Origin: Ciona savignyi
Taxonomy: Eukaryota; Chordata; Ascidiacea; Phlebobranchia; Cionidae
NCBI GenBank assembly: GCA_000149265.1
Contig: CH003173.1
Span: 196,248-260,247, forward strand
Direction of reading: 5' to 3'
Length of the DNA: 64,000 nt
The position numbers and the translations under genes are program-made. This document shows, in pieces, positions 10,325 through 21,479 of the stretch. The stretch's first letter is position 1; the number at the start of each line of letters is the position of its first letter. Under the pieces are notes generated by a model. That model was given only the letters and a program-made list of their open reading frames with translations, did no database searches and was not told the DNA's origin.

Positions 10325-11250
10325 ACCTCATGGATAAAAACCAATAATGTTTGTTGGCCTCCTGTGGGAGCAAATGCTCTTACACTCATCAATAAAATGA
10401 AACGACCGGAGGATAACTGGAGAAGTTTCCCACTTATTAAAATAAAGTGTTCTTCTGGTGTGTTGCAATATTTTTATCACACTTATTTTTAGAGAATAAA
10501 CAAGTGTGCGACATTTATAATGAAACTTCGGCATCAGAAAGCTTAGATGCTGTCAATGTTCCGGTACCACAAAAGCGAAAAAAGAAAACCAAAATGTTTG
10601 CTTCATTTAACTTTTGAGCATTCGGCAAAGTATTCAATGTAGATTCTTTTTTATGATTTTAATTACCGGCAGTAGACTTTACGTCTGGAGAGGATAGAAG
10701 CGATAAAGATTGTGGTCTCGTGGATCTATCACCTAGCAGTATACCACAAACACGCTACCTGACTTCGACCTATCACATAGCAGTTGCAGTACCACAGGCA
10801 TTTTTTACTTCAGTACAGTGCTGAAAAAAAATCGGTGGCAGTGCTACGTGGACACTTAAGGTCAAACGGGTCTTTTTTCAACAATGCTGACGAAAACGCG
10901 TTGCCATGCAGACACTTTTTCCATCACTGCTTCAGCTTCAGTTACAGTCGTTAAAACACGTCATTAAAAAAAAGAGATATATAATTTAATAAATATAGCG
11001 GACGCGGCCGCCAAACCTAGGCGAAAGAACAATATTAAGCGATCCAAATTTAATTAGGATCAAAACGATATAGAGCCCTGAAGAAGAGTGTGCGGTAAAG
11101 CGCGACCAGTACAGTGAGGGAGCCGGCTTTAGGAGAAGGTGTGGCCCGAAACATATCTTTAGAAGTTCAAAAGAAGGTCATTGAGCTCTTAGTAGATTTG
11201 CACAATCGCATTGATGACATTATAGGCCATAAGCCAAAAGCTGTAACGTG
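10325..11250 (+). pseudogene. second gene of CACTA-like element (DUF4806-type protein), broken
   Basis: The frame at about 10328-10456 gives SWIKTNNVCWPPVGANAL and INKMKRPEDNWRSFPLIKI, the 'W......CYWPP....+..I......P..W....+' signature that opens DUF4806-type proteins often paired with the 'transposase domain' gene. Then VPVPQKRKKKTKMFASF (10561-10613), VDFTSGEDRSDKD (about 10674-10712), and NISLEVQKKVIELLVDLHNR (about 11150-11210), which would fit the C-terminal helix of that domain. Function is unknown. The exons or frames are not contiguous and several stops intervene. Confidence 0.45.
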
Positions 11251-11515
11251 ACACTTCGTTCCCAAAGTTGTGGCACTACTTGATTTCCGGTTAAATTTGC
11301 ATAAAATTATTATTATAATGACATGCCAAAAGTTCTCCATTTAAATTTCTGCAGTATTTTATTACTTATACTTTTAAAATTACTATTAATTGTGGTCCCC
11401 ATTGAAATATTAAAATGTAGTCAACACTGCGCAGCCAATCACAGTCGTTCATTCTGACGGTCGTCAACTGGTTGTTACAGAAGCTAAATTATCTACGAAA
11501 GTTTTCTCGTTTTAA

Positions 11516-12392
11516 CTCTTTCACTCCCGGCCAAATGCATTAATTCAAACATGCTGTCCCGCAGTGTTTTTTACAATTTTTAGTCATTTTCAAATTAGCA
11601 CAGTTTTTCTAAAGTTTATGCTATGATTTAATATTTAGTATGGTTGGAAAGATAATTTATCCCTCTTTTAAACAAGCTGCACATCTAAAATCTACCTCTA
11701 ATAAAGAATATATTATGTATACTTTAGTGAACACCACTTTTTTTTATGCAAAGAAAATTCTGCTCGACTTTGAAAAATTTGAGGTGCACTGACAAACGAA
11801 ATACTCACTTATTATTGGAATGCCCAAATGATATGAAAATTGGAATGTAGATTGTCTAATAGTTTTTGTACTCAGGAAAATTCGAACTGTATTTTTTTTA
11901 TCTTCAGTAGTTTTTTTACTATTTGTAATTGAAATTCGAGCTCTCAGCAGGCACAGCCGGGTTCATGCTTTGGTGAACACGCGGCGTACCGCCCGTGGCG
12001 AAAACGTCACCAACGCTCTCCTTTTTATCTCAACGGCACGTAATTTACAGAGAATGTAAAGAAAGACTTGCTTGACAAAAAGAGCTTCTCTGCAAGTTAA
12101 CACGACTCCTATTGGCTGAGTTAGTCACGTGTAAATTCGTGTAAAATCGATAGAAATAAGAGGCGAAGCCTTGAAAAAGAAAGGCTATCACTCCTCGCAT
12201 TTTTAATATTTCTCCACGATAATCACAGAGAATAAAATATAGGGTTTCCTTGATCGAATAAGCCATAGCTGAGGTCTCTACCATTACGCATTGCGGAGAA
12301 ATCGTTTTTTAGATTTGTATCCATTTATGGACAGACGGGATACCATGTTTTCCCACCAACTCGCCATATATGGCGAGTTGGGAGGGAAAGAG
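11516..12392. mobile_element. piggyBac-type MITE, 877 bp, TTAA flanks
   Basis: Left flank TTAA (11512-11515) is followed by CTCTTTCACTCCC; the right end reads GGGAGGGAAAGAG followed by TTAA (12393-12396). The ends are 13-bp inverted repeats with one mismatch and the target duplication is TTAA, as known for piggyBac. A further local palindrome AACTCGCCATATATGGCGAG lies at the right end. No transposase motif is visible inside; a minus frame of 79 codons at 12045-12284 looks incidental. Confidence 0.85.
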
Positions 12393-12638
12393 TTAATTTA
12401 TTTCATTTTTCTTTTATTTTCAATTACAAAACTAAAGGAAACGGCAAATTGTTGCTACCTTACAGTCTGAACCGAAAGAGCCGATCACTTTTATATAAAT
12501 AGGGCAATAAAAAATAGGACAAATCACGTAGACTTAGGCTACTTGGTTCCGATATCAGATAATAATAACCTAATTTAGGATTATAATTGGTTTAAGCAAA
12601 TGCCTTTTTATATTTAGTAAAATAGCTAATATTTTAAT

Positions 12639-15600
12639 ATGACAGGTTTCTATACATCAGTTATGGAAACATTGAAATGTATTTTGCATACTGAAAGCGC
12701 GGGACAATCAATTGATGAGGCAGAGGCGAGTTTCTCTCATGTTAGATGGGAAACATTACAAAACTCGTGTGAAATTTGGAAACAACTGGAATGCGAAGAA
12801 AGCGATATACCCCGACGGATTGCCCCCCTTTTCGCTATGGAGTTTACAAATATACCGTCCAACCTTGGGTATCACCCAAAGTGTTATCGTCAAGTAGCAA
12901 CAAAAGAAAGAAGCCAGATTCCATCTTTGGGCATTCTCAAACAGTTGTAAGGAAGCTGAGGTCAGATACGTCATTCAACTCTCTGAACAGTCAGTCGTAG
13001 CAGAGCAGTTCTTCCTCCTGTATGCCTAATATGTGAAAAATCAGACAAATACATCACAGTGAAATCTAAACGAGTTAAAGATAGTCTGACGCCAGCACAG
13101 ACAATAGACTGAGGTTTGTAGTTGTAGCGGCTGCTTATTTAATAACTAGTTGGGCTTTACAAGGTAGACCAGTAGAGGTTAAGCTTTATTATTAATATTT
13201 GTCTGACTCCGATAACGCAACGGTACAATTACAATAATGCATAAGCATAACCGGCTACGTAGTTTTATAAATGGGGACGGGCTGTAGGGTACGTTAAGCG
13301 TATTCCCGCCCTCGAGAGCACCAGAGTCTATAGGCTATACAGACTGTGAATTTGGAACACAATGCTGTAAGCCTAGACATCTCCGTGTCTGTCTCTCTCT
13401 GATGAAATGATGTCTTTTATATGCAATTTGGCTCCAAGGAAAAAAATGCGATGCAGAATATCTAAAAACGCACAATAGATTATTTTTGCGCTCGATACAA
13501 TGGATTATCTCCGCACGTTGAATTTAGAAGATGCGTTGATCGCATCGTGAATTTAGACCGTCCTTCGTCATTTAGCGATTTCTTTTGTTCCTTGTAGTTT
13601 TCTTGGAACGATCTCGCTAACAGCCAATTATGTCGGTACGACATACCTCCAAAGTTCGCCCGGTGGATTCTTTTGAAGTTCGGCCTTCTCGATATAGAAT
13701 CAACAGTTCGTTTCGAGCACCCAGGTGTAATATTCGTCCATCGTTCCTTGGACGACGAAAATAGACGGTCTCCATCGTGGTCGGATGGAGACAAAATTCC
13801 TGTTGGATTTTATGCTTATTGAAGCACCAACAGTCGCGCCTCGGAGAGCTTCTTGCTCGGGTAGCAGAGGACGCCGTGTAAACCAGGCCTTCGATAATTG
13901 GCCCAGGCAATATAAAACAGACTTGTAGACATAGGCGCACCTGGGTGTATATAGACAGTCAGTCCTGTTGTACTCTTATCGATTGAACCGCCCTCCTTCG
14001 TCCGACCAGCAGTGAACTTCCGGGAGTTGTTCTTGTAGAAATTTCAGAGGGTTGTTGAGATTGATGTTCCGTTCAATTTGTGCCTGCCAGCCATCCGCGA
14101 ATACCAGGTTAAATTGGACCTCCCTCCAGTGACGTGAGTGGGGGATGTAAATCTGTTGGTTGTTTATGCGTAGTTCGCTCCAACAGTTAGTTAGCGCCTT
14201 TTCTTGCTAAGGTCGCGTTAAGATGACCGTGGTCCGACGGTACTTTTAAAATAGACACACCTGGTTTGGTTGATGCGGATTTTGGCTTGGCTTTGACGGA
14301 ACGCTTCGATTCCACGACATGACGCCGGTGTTTATTTCCGTCGTCGACGTACAGGATCGTAAAGGCTGCATCTTTTGGAAATAAATGCTGAAAACAAATA
14401 ATATTAATGTGTCCGAGTAAGCAGGACATAGGTAACGTTAGTCATCGGAAGGTTGATGAGTTCAACCACGTTTACGGGTATTCACCAATTGTAGCGGCTG
14501 CTTATTGAATATATAATAACTAATTTGACTTTACAAGGTAGACGGGTAGCAGTTTAGTTTTATTATTAATTTGTTTGACTCCGATAACGCAACGGTACAA
14601 TTACAATAATGCATAAGCATAACCGGCTACGTAGTTTTATAAATGGGGACGGGCTGTAGGGTACGTTAAGCGTATTCCCGCCCTCGAGAGCACCAGAGTC
14701 TATAGGCTATACAGACTGTGAATTTGGAACACAATGCTGTAAGCCTAGACATCTCCGTGTCTGTCTCTCTCTGATGAAATGATGTCTTTTATATGCAATT
14801 TGGCTCCAAGGAAAAAAATGCGATGCAGAATATCTAAAAACGCACAATAGATTATTTTTGCGCTCGATACAATGGATTATCTCCGCACGTTGAATTTAGA
14901 AGATGCGTTGATCGCATCGTGAATTTAGACCGTCCTTCGTCATTTAGCGATTTCTTGGAACGATCTCGCTAACAGCCAATTATGTCGGTACGACATAGTT
15001 TATATCAGTACAAGGACCGGTAGCAATTATGTGATTAACAGGATTATTGCGGCAGTCAGCAGAATTAAAACAAGATGAAAATATTCTTCGGCATATACGT
15101 GATAAAGATTACGTTGCTCCAGAAGCCATGTACCACCGAACTTGTTACCGAGCGTACACACGATTCCTTACCAGATTAGAAACCAGGTAGGCCTGTTAGA
15201 ATTAAGAGTCTTATATGACTAATGGGTTTAAACTGCTGACTGTTAAGCTTGTTTTTACTTTAATTTTCCACTTCATTTTTCAGTGTTAAATCTGAAGCAC
15301 GGTACGTTAAAACCTATGACGTGTTTAAGAAAAACGTAGTGGAGAAAAAAAATATTCAAGATCAATCCGTGTACAGAATGTCCAAACTATTAGCGATGTT
15401 TAAGGACTTAGCGAAGGAGCAGGAGGATCTTACCGACACTGACTATAGGTAGATTGTATGATATTTGTTGCACAGTTTGATTTATTTTCGTTATAACCAT
15501 GGAAACCATGGTAGATATTTCAATCGCGCCATGAAGCTATAACTGTTCTGTCGTTCAGGGCCGACCACCCACAGCTGCAATTCCATCTACCTGGGACCCG

Positions 15601-16961
15601 ATGTGAAAGTGAAATAGTATTCTCTGAAAGTATAGCAGTTGCGGATTTTATTCCCTGTACATCGGAAACCGATTCTGAAGATTCAGACACAGGAGAAATT
15701 GCTTCTGCTACAAGTGCACACAGTTTAAATCAAACGCAGTGCTTGTATCATGCAGGTAAACTGAGTTGCATACTGAATAAGGTTTTAACCTTAGAACAAC
15801 TTTGTTCCAATTTATATCTTTCCAGCAATGATGATACGAAGATGCATAACAAAACAGAACAGCCCGGAATGAATGTAGTATGGCCTCCTATGTCAACTGA
15901 CATCACTGTGGAAGAAGTAAAACGCGTTGCTCCATTAGAATTGTTTAGCTTTCTCACGTGGTGCATTGGATTATCAGATGATCCTTCATTAACATTCGAG
16001 GTTGAATACGAGAAAGAAAGTAACCGTAAGGTACTATCTATATGTCAGGATATTGTCTATTTAGCATCGAAGGGTAGAAAACAAACGCCAAAAAGCTTAA
16101 GCCTTGGTCTTGCCGTTCGTCATCTAACTGGCTTCTCACAGTTGCTAAATCTGCTTAACAAGTTTGGCCATTCTGCCTCGTATGATAATACACTACGTTG
16201 GGAAACTAGTCTTGCACAGCTCCAATCGCTTAAAATGGACGAACTTCCAAAGGGGTTCGACAAAGAAACGCCCACGATACTAGTTTGGGACAATATTGAT
16301 TTTAGTGAAGAAACTATCACTGGAGCTGGTAGTACACACTTTACAAATGGTATATAATGATTCAAAGCAAAATTACCAATACACAACCAAACCACAAAAG
16401 CGTTCGAATAACTTTACCAAAATCGCGTAGATCATTACCACCTACGCATTCGACAATAGAACAATACCATTCATCTAAAAGACAGGGTCCCCGTGTCAAC
16501 TTTAATTTCGACGCAATTTCAACTTCTAGCAATAGCCTTAAGCTATCGCAACTCCTGGATTTTGCATATGTAGCGTTGAGGCATAGAGAGTGCCAAGTTG
16601 GCGTGGCTACAACATGACATTAACCAATCAATCTATTTTAGGTAAATCTGCAATTCACTATTTACCGGTTATCGAGGCTTCGCCCACGGAAATGGCTACA
16701 GTATTTACAATACTGAAACGAAGTTTAGAGCTTGCAGATAAACTAGCAGTGGAGACAATTACGTTAGTTTTTGACCAAGCAATATATTCAAAAGCGCAAG
16801 AGATTCGCTGGAAAAACGATTGCATACAACAGCGCACCATTGTAAGACTGGGGGGATTTCACACAGCAATGTCGTTTTTGGCAGTTATTGGAAAACGATT
16901 TAAATCTGCTGGTCTTCAAGACATCATGATTGAATCACAAATAGTTGCTCCTGTCATCTAG
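12639..16961 (+). pseudogene. uncharacterised transposon-like gene, multi-exon, split by LTR element
   Basis: I recognise this as a protein family common in cnidarian, crustacean, mollusc and echinoderm genomes but without a settled name. Order: an N-terminal segment ending LGYHPKCYRQV (12639-12900), VCLICEKSDKYITVKSKR (about 13018-13075), DYVAPEAMYHRTCYRAYTR (15100-15185), exon 15284-15448 (introns 15187-15283 and 15449-15558), then the long exon 15559-16357 with SICQDIVYLASKGRKQTPKS, LGLAVRHLTG and TILVWDNIDFSEE. Next comes LDFAYVALRH and, at 16600-16960, YLPVIEASPTE, LVFDQAIYSKAQEIRW and VRLGGFHTAMSFLAVIGKRF. The acidic residues in VWDN and VFDQ could be an RNase H-like pair (inference); relatives usually have GEFHT where this copy has GGFHT. 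It has several breaks and stops short of the usual C-terminus. Confidence 0.7.
13123..14995 (-). mobile_element. short LTR retrotransposon (fossil), near-identical LTRs
   Basis: Two direct repeats, 13123-13643 and 14490-14995, both TGTAGCGG...GTACGACA, are almost identical. The flanks are TAGT at 13119-13122 and at 14996-14999, a 4-bp target duplication. Beside the right LTR the minus strand reads TGGTGAATACCCG, a plausible primer site, and beside the left LTR a short purine-rich run precedes TGTCG, so it is read on the minus strand. The interior is only about 850 bp and has no recognisable polymerase, so it looks like a non-autonomous (TRIM/LARD-like) copy. LTR similarity implies a young insertion. 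It splits the transposon-like gene around it. Confidence 0.88.
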
Positions 16962-17302
16962 GATTCTAGGTAATTAAAAAAAGAATTTAATTTACTTGGG
17001 TCACGATTGATTTGGGGTGTAGTAGAAGGGGAAAGCAGAAGCGAAAGTTCAGAGTCGGAAATCTCATAAAAAAAGCAGGTGTGACTTAAAAGAGCAGGTG
17101 TTGCATAGCCATTTGCAATGTGAATTATTAATAAATAAATTATTTTTAATATTATTTGCATTTAGGCTTAGCGAAGTATTTTTAAGACAGTTTAGTCACA
17201 GGAAACAAAATTTTGATTTATACGGATTAGCTTGCTCCATATCAGACCTGTTTTTCTTTTTGAAGGTGACATACGGGATATTTAAACTGGCCAATTAGAA
17301 CA
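16962..17302. other. no gene recognised
   Basis: AT-rich junction between the end of the transposon-like gene and the LINE ORF1 remnant. Confidence 0.4.
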
Positions 17303-17993
17303 TTAAGTGGAACGGGGTGGAGAAGCTAGAATGATAGTAATATCAGATAATCTATGGAGCACTTGCCTTTTGTTATTATGAATAATGTGGACAGCCCCTT
17401 TGAAGGTCCACACGCTTCGAAAGTCAAACACCTTCTTGGCTTTCTCCACGATCCGGAGCCGTCTTGTCGTCAATGATTCAGTAATTGCCATCTTCGTTCC
17501 CTTCAGGCACCTCTTGGAATTAAAGATGTCATTCCGAACCATTCTTCGGGCGAACTTTACAATAATTGGGGTCCGGTTCTCTTTAGTTGGCAGCACATGC
17601 GCAATATCAATTTCTGTGGGAACAATTGGTGGATACGGTAAATTCATTTTGTTAAATATATTTAAAATGTATTTTAAAAACTGGTCCCTGTTATTCGGAA
17701 TTCCTTGGCAGAAGGACGAGGCAGTTTCTTCGGCCATACTGCTCCAATCCATCTAACCGTTCATCGGTGCGTTCAATCAAGGCCTTCAGTTCTTTGAAGG
17801 AGGCCTCCAATGCGTTAGGAGAGGATCTCATCTCTAAGATCTCCTTCCCTTGATCCGACGAACCTGCAATGTTTAAGGAAGGAGCATTATCTGGTTCTTT
17901 TTCAAACCTGGCCTCAAGTCCTTCTTGCTTACCCTTAAACGCAAGCATTGTTTCTTCCATCTTTGACAGCTTCTCCATTAGTAAAGCTTCCAT
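17303..17993 (-). pseudogene. LINE ORF1 protein (L1/Tx1-like), one frameshift
   Basis: Starts MEALLMEKLSKMEETML at 17993. A heptad-type coiled coil (to about residue 85) leads into DERLDGLEQYGRRNCLVL, the junction to the RRM seen in L1-type ORF1 proteins (IEQYSRRNC). A frameshift near 17700 passes into the second frame, with QGIPNNRDQFLKYILNIFN, ENRTPIIVKFARRMVRNDI and ITESLTTRRLRIVEKAKKVF, the RRM and C-terminal domain. ORF1 binds RNA as a trimer. No ORF2 follows on the minus strand below 17300, which is unusual because LINE copies normally lose their 5' rather than 3' part. Confidence 0.85.
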
Positions 17994-19239
17994 TTTTCGG
18001 TTTCAAATAATAAACTTTTAAAAGGCCGAGTTAACAAGTTTTCCTATCCTTGCATTCACCTTATTCAAATAGAATAACAGTTTTATTTCATAACAGTAGT
18101 GATAAAACTGCTAATATACGAAAACTGAAAACATGAGCATTTTATCAGTTCGTATACGTCTACTGTCTACAGATATATATTTAGGCCAACTTCAATTCAT
18201 CGTAGGATAGCCATTTTATATTATACTGACACTTTTATTTACTATATATCGTTATTGTGATAATTTAGCTGAAAGGGTTTATTTATATAATGAGCCTAGG
18301 TTGAAGGGTAGCAAAATAAAAGATTAGTCGTAGGCAATTCAATTGGAACGAAGCCGGCAATTACAATTTTAGAAAGACATTCTGTTATTGCTTCGTAGTA
18401 AAGGTCGAGGCACTTTGGGAAAGAGAGCGCGTTTATCTTTCTTGATGACTCATGCGAACCACGGGTCACGTTGAGCATATAAAAGAGAAAGTCCGCTTAT
18501 CGCTTTCTTTATAAAAGATCGTGAGTCGGTGGTAAGCTAGAGAGAGTCGAATACTAGTATCGAAAAAGGTTTTCCCCATCGACATTATTTAATAGACGGA
18601 TTAATGCATGGAAGTGGCAGTGAAAAAAATAAATAGGGCAAATCTAGAAGGTGCAATGACCTGCCATACAAAACATTTTCGCTGCCTGTTTTTCGCACCA
18701 CCTGCTTTTTGTAAACACTGGCGCCTATGGTTATTATTCCCCACTTCGTACGCATCCATCATGACCAACGACTCACACCACAAGGAGTTGGCCAAATGGC
18801 AATGAGGCACAATGCAAAATCACTTTCTGCTAAACGGAAATTACTTTATGATGACTCAACTGAAATTACGCATTGACTGAAATTACGCATTGTTACGTAA
18901 TAGAGTGGCAAAATTCGAACGATCAGCAAAGATAAGTTGTTAAGATTTAATATCCATTCAAGTTTATAGTAATTATAATTTTTTGTTTAAGACATAATAT
19001 GTAGAGTAGTTCTCGAAGGGCCTGGGGCTGCAGTCCCATTAACCCCCCCGCCTTAATCCGGTACTGCCTTAATGTAAAATAAGAAGGGAACGAATGTAAC
19101 GCGCACGGGGCTCGTTTGATGCGTTATAATGTGTACACTTTCGATACACCTTTTTAAACTTTATTTGTAACTTTTTTATTAACATTTACGCTTTTATTAT
19201 GTCTCGGGGAATCAAGTAATTTAACGCCCAGTGGTATGT
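17994..19239. other. unassigned, small tandem duplication
   Basis: Holds a minus frame (18296-18478: RKINALSFPKCLDLYYEAI) with a protein-like look that I cannot place, and a 17-bp direct duplication (TGAAATTACGCATTGAC/TGAAATTACGCATTG, about 18860-18893). Nothing else is supported. Confidence 0.35.
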
Positions 19240-19241
19240 AT

Positions 19242-19865
19242 TTAGGTGCTTCCACAAATTAGTGTAATTAAAAACAGTTCCTTCCCTCCCTTTTCTCTCT
19301 TCGGCTTTTTAAATGGGATTCCTGAAAAGGGCAGTTTATGTTCAGGAGGTAGCGTTGATAAGTTTCGGCGATGGCCCTTTTTCCTCCAATCTTCTCCATA
19401 AAAATTCATCCAGAAACGTACTTTTGATGAGCACCGTTCATTTTGGCGAAACGGCTCTTGCACTGCCGCCACAGGTTTTCAATATTTCGTGTACGAAACC
19501 CTGTCTGTGGCGCACACAAATTCACGCGAATGCTTTACAGTGGCGTGCGTACAGCCCATTCCCAGGCCTGTAATGAAAATGTATAACAGGAATAATGAGT
19601 TAATAACGAAGAAAAAATGAAGCGCAAAGAGGCCATTTGGTTAAAAAAAAACCCGCCGATTTTACGGCCATGTCCATGCACGTGGTGACTCTGTTAGCAC
19701 AAAGTAAATATTATATGTTTTAAACTTACTCGTGATTCGTTGGCTATAGGCTCGCCACTCATCCGAATGTATTTCAGTGCGTGCCCCTTGCGATATCTCG
19801 AGTAATGATGGGGAGGAGGGTGCCAGCGTCTCGCTGGTCAACCGTGATCATGAAGCACTTACTGT
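19242..19865 (-). pseudogene. Merlin-superfamily (ISXO2-like) transposase with intron
   Basis: Merlin elements are the eukaryotic relatives of IS1016/IS1595 and use a DDE/DDN core. Exon 1 (to 19730): KCFMITVDQRDAGTLLPIIT, then EIHSDEWRAYSQRIT, which carries the catalytic D of the HSDEW box. A 162-bp intron (19568-19729, GTAAGT...ATTACAG) joins in frame to LGMGCTHATVKHSREFVCA, followed after one frameshift by RNIENLWRQCKSRFAK (the IEN.W box) and GWMNFYGEDWRK. A second 1-bp shift lies just before EIHSDEW. The N-terminal zinc region is not seen. Inactive relic. Confidence 0.8.
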
Positions 19866-20055
19866 CGACACAGTATTACCGTAACGCATGGATACATAGA
19901 ATATATATACAAGGATATCTACTGATTAAACTCCGGTTGCTTTTTTCGAAAAACGAGTGCTTTCGAATGTTCGAAGTTGTCCGACTACTCTGTTGTATTA
20001 TAAAACAATGATATTAAAATGCATTTTTAGTCCGAATATCAGCTGTGCTTTATTT

Positions 20056-20792
20056 CAGGGCTTCCCAAACTTTTTTACGAGCGACCCTTTTCTCATTATC
20101 AAAAAAATTTACGACCCCTTTTTGTCTTTTTAACTTATTTTAAGTTGTAAGAATGTAAGAGTACGGTAAAAAAGCAGACAAACAACAGTATTTACAAAGA
20201 TCGAAAACTGAGTTTGTTATTTAATGAGCTGCATGGTTCTGCATGTTTTTGCACAGTAAGTCAAACCGTGGCTCAATGTTTGTTAGAGCAGGTCTCAGAG
20301 CAGTTTCAACGTCTTTAATACTTGCGCGATGCTTCGTTTTGATAGATGTCAAAGTTGAAAAAGCGGTCTCACACAAATATGTTGAAACAAATGGGAGAAG
20401 AACACGTATTGCTAAATCAGCCAATACTGGATATTCTACTTTGCAAACTACAATTTGATTGTGTTACCCAATGAAGTATTTTACACATTAATATCACGTA
20501 GCCTAATACTGCCAGAAAATGGCAGTTTTCATACAATGTACATTATGCTGTAACAATGGTAGTTCGTCACAGTACTACAAACGGAATTTAACAGTGTAAT
20601 GTATCTTTATACTGTAGTCAAACACGCCAATAATGCCGTTTCAATTCAGAGAAAGTTTTTTAATAAATAGGCTACGAAGCATAAAGTAGGGTATTATAAG
20701 CAATTTGTATGAAAAACAGGAAGCTTTTGCGACCCCAAATTTTTTTCTTGCGACCCCCGTCGGGGTCGCGACCCCTAGTTTGGGAAGCACTG
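20056..20792 (-). mobile_element. deleted hAT element with inverted ends and target duplication
   Basis: Ends CAGGGCTTCCCAAACTTTTT and (reverse complement of the right end) CAGTGCTTCCCAAACTAGGG. Flanks CTTTATTT (20048-20055) and CTTTATTC (20793-20800) form an 8-bp duplication with one mismatch. Just inside both ends lie CGACCC-type blocks (GCGACCCTTTT and GCGACCCCTAG). The interior keeps only the 3' end of the transposase gene, so it is an internally deleted copy. Confidence 0.9.
20221..20458 (-). pseudogene. hAT C-terminal dimerisation domain (SCAND3/ZBED5-like)
   Basis: The frame gives VLADLAIRVLLPFVSTYLC, ETAFSTLTSIKTKHRASI, then LRPALTNIEPRFDLLC. 'LLPF.STYLCE..FS.L..IK.K.R..L......LR..L..I.P....L' is the C-terminal signature of this hAT clade. 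It ends at a TAA (20221-20223) inside the deleted element at 20056-20792. Confidence 0.85.
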
Positions 20793-20800
20793 CTTTATTC

Positions 20801-21475
20801 AATGAAGTAAAAATATCGCGATTTTTTCGAGAAACCCGTCAAAAATTTAAGTTTCAATGTACAAGAAAATATATTCGCGTTTCGCTTAATAAAAAAAGTG
20901 TTAATGTGTCCGTTCAAGCTGTCAATCAAATTTAATTTTGACTTATGGTTTAGTATGAATAGTTGTTTTTTCAGGAAGTATGCACGTGACATGTTGATTA
21001 ATGGAATATTATTTTTAAAATCCATCAGTAGAGAGGTTACATAGAATGCTGCCCTTTACGTGAGTTATCCTATCAGGATTTGCATATTTTTTGGTTATGT
21101 GTAAATCCTTTTAAGTAGGAATGGATATAGAGACAACTTTGTACAGGCGGGTCTAGCACTTTTCTTCACTGCAATTTTAGTGGGCAAGTAACACAATCAT
21201 CTCCTGGTCTATTAACATTATTTTTTTAGTATCCATCTATGTGTGTGTCTTTCACCAGCAGCATCTTCAGATCACGTCTGTCAACGGGGAACCCACTCGA
21301 TGATTGTTGTAGCCTTGGTTCCTTAGAGCAATGCCTTTTTATCTATTGTTTAACATTGCGTCGAATAGTTTATATGGTATTCCAAGTCTTTGCACTTTAA
21401 CAGCTTGTAGAAGGTGTTTCTTAGTGTTGAAATCTCGCCACACACCTAGCTAATGTATATAGCCACCCTATGGCG
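20801..21475. other. no gene recognised
   Basis: AT-rich. No motif or repeat end found. Confidence 0.4.
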
Positions 21476-21479
21476 TAAG

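Noticed and set aside
12045-12284. 79-codon minus frame inside the piggyBac-type MITE
   Set aside because: No transposase motif; the element is non-autonomous by size and content.
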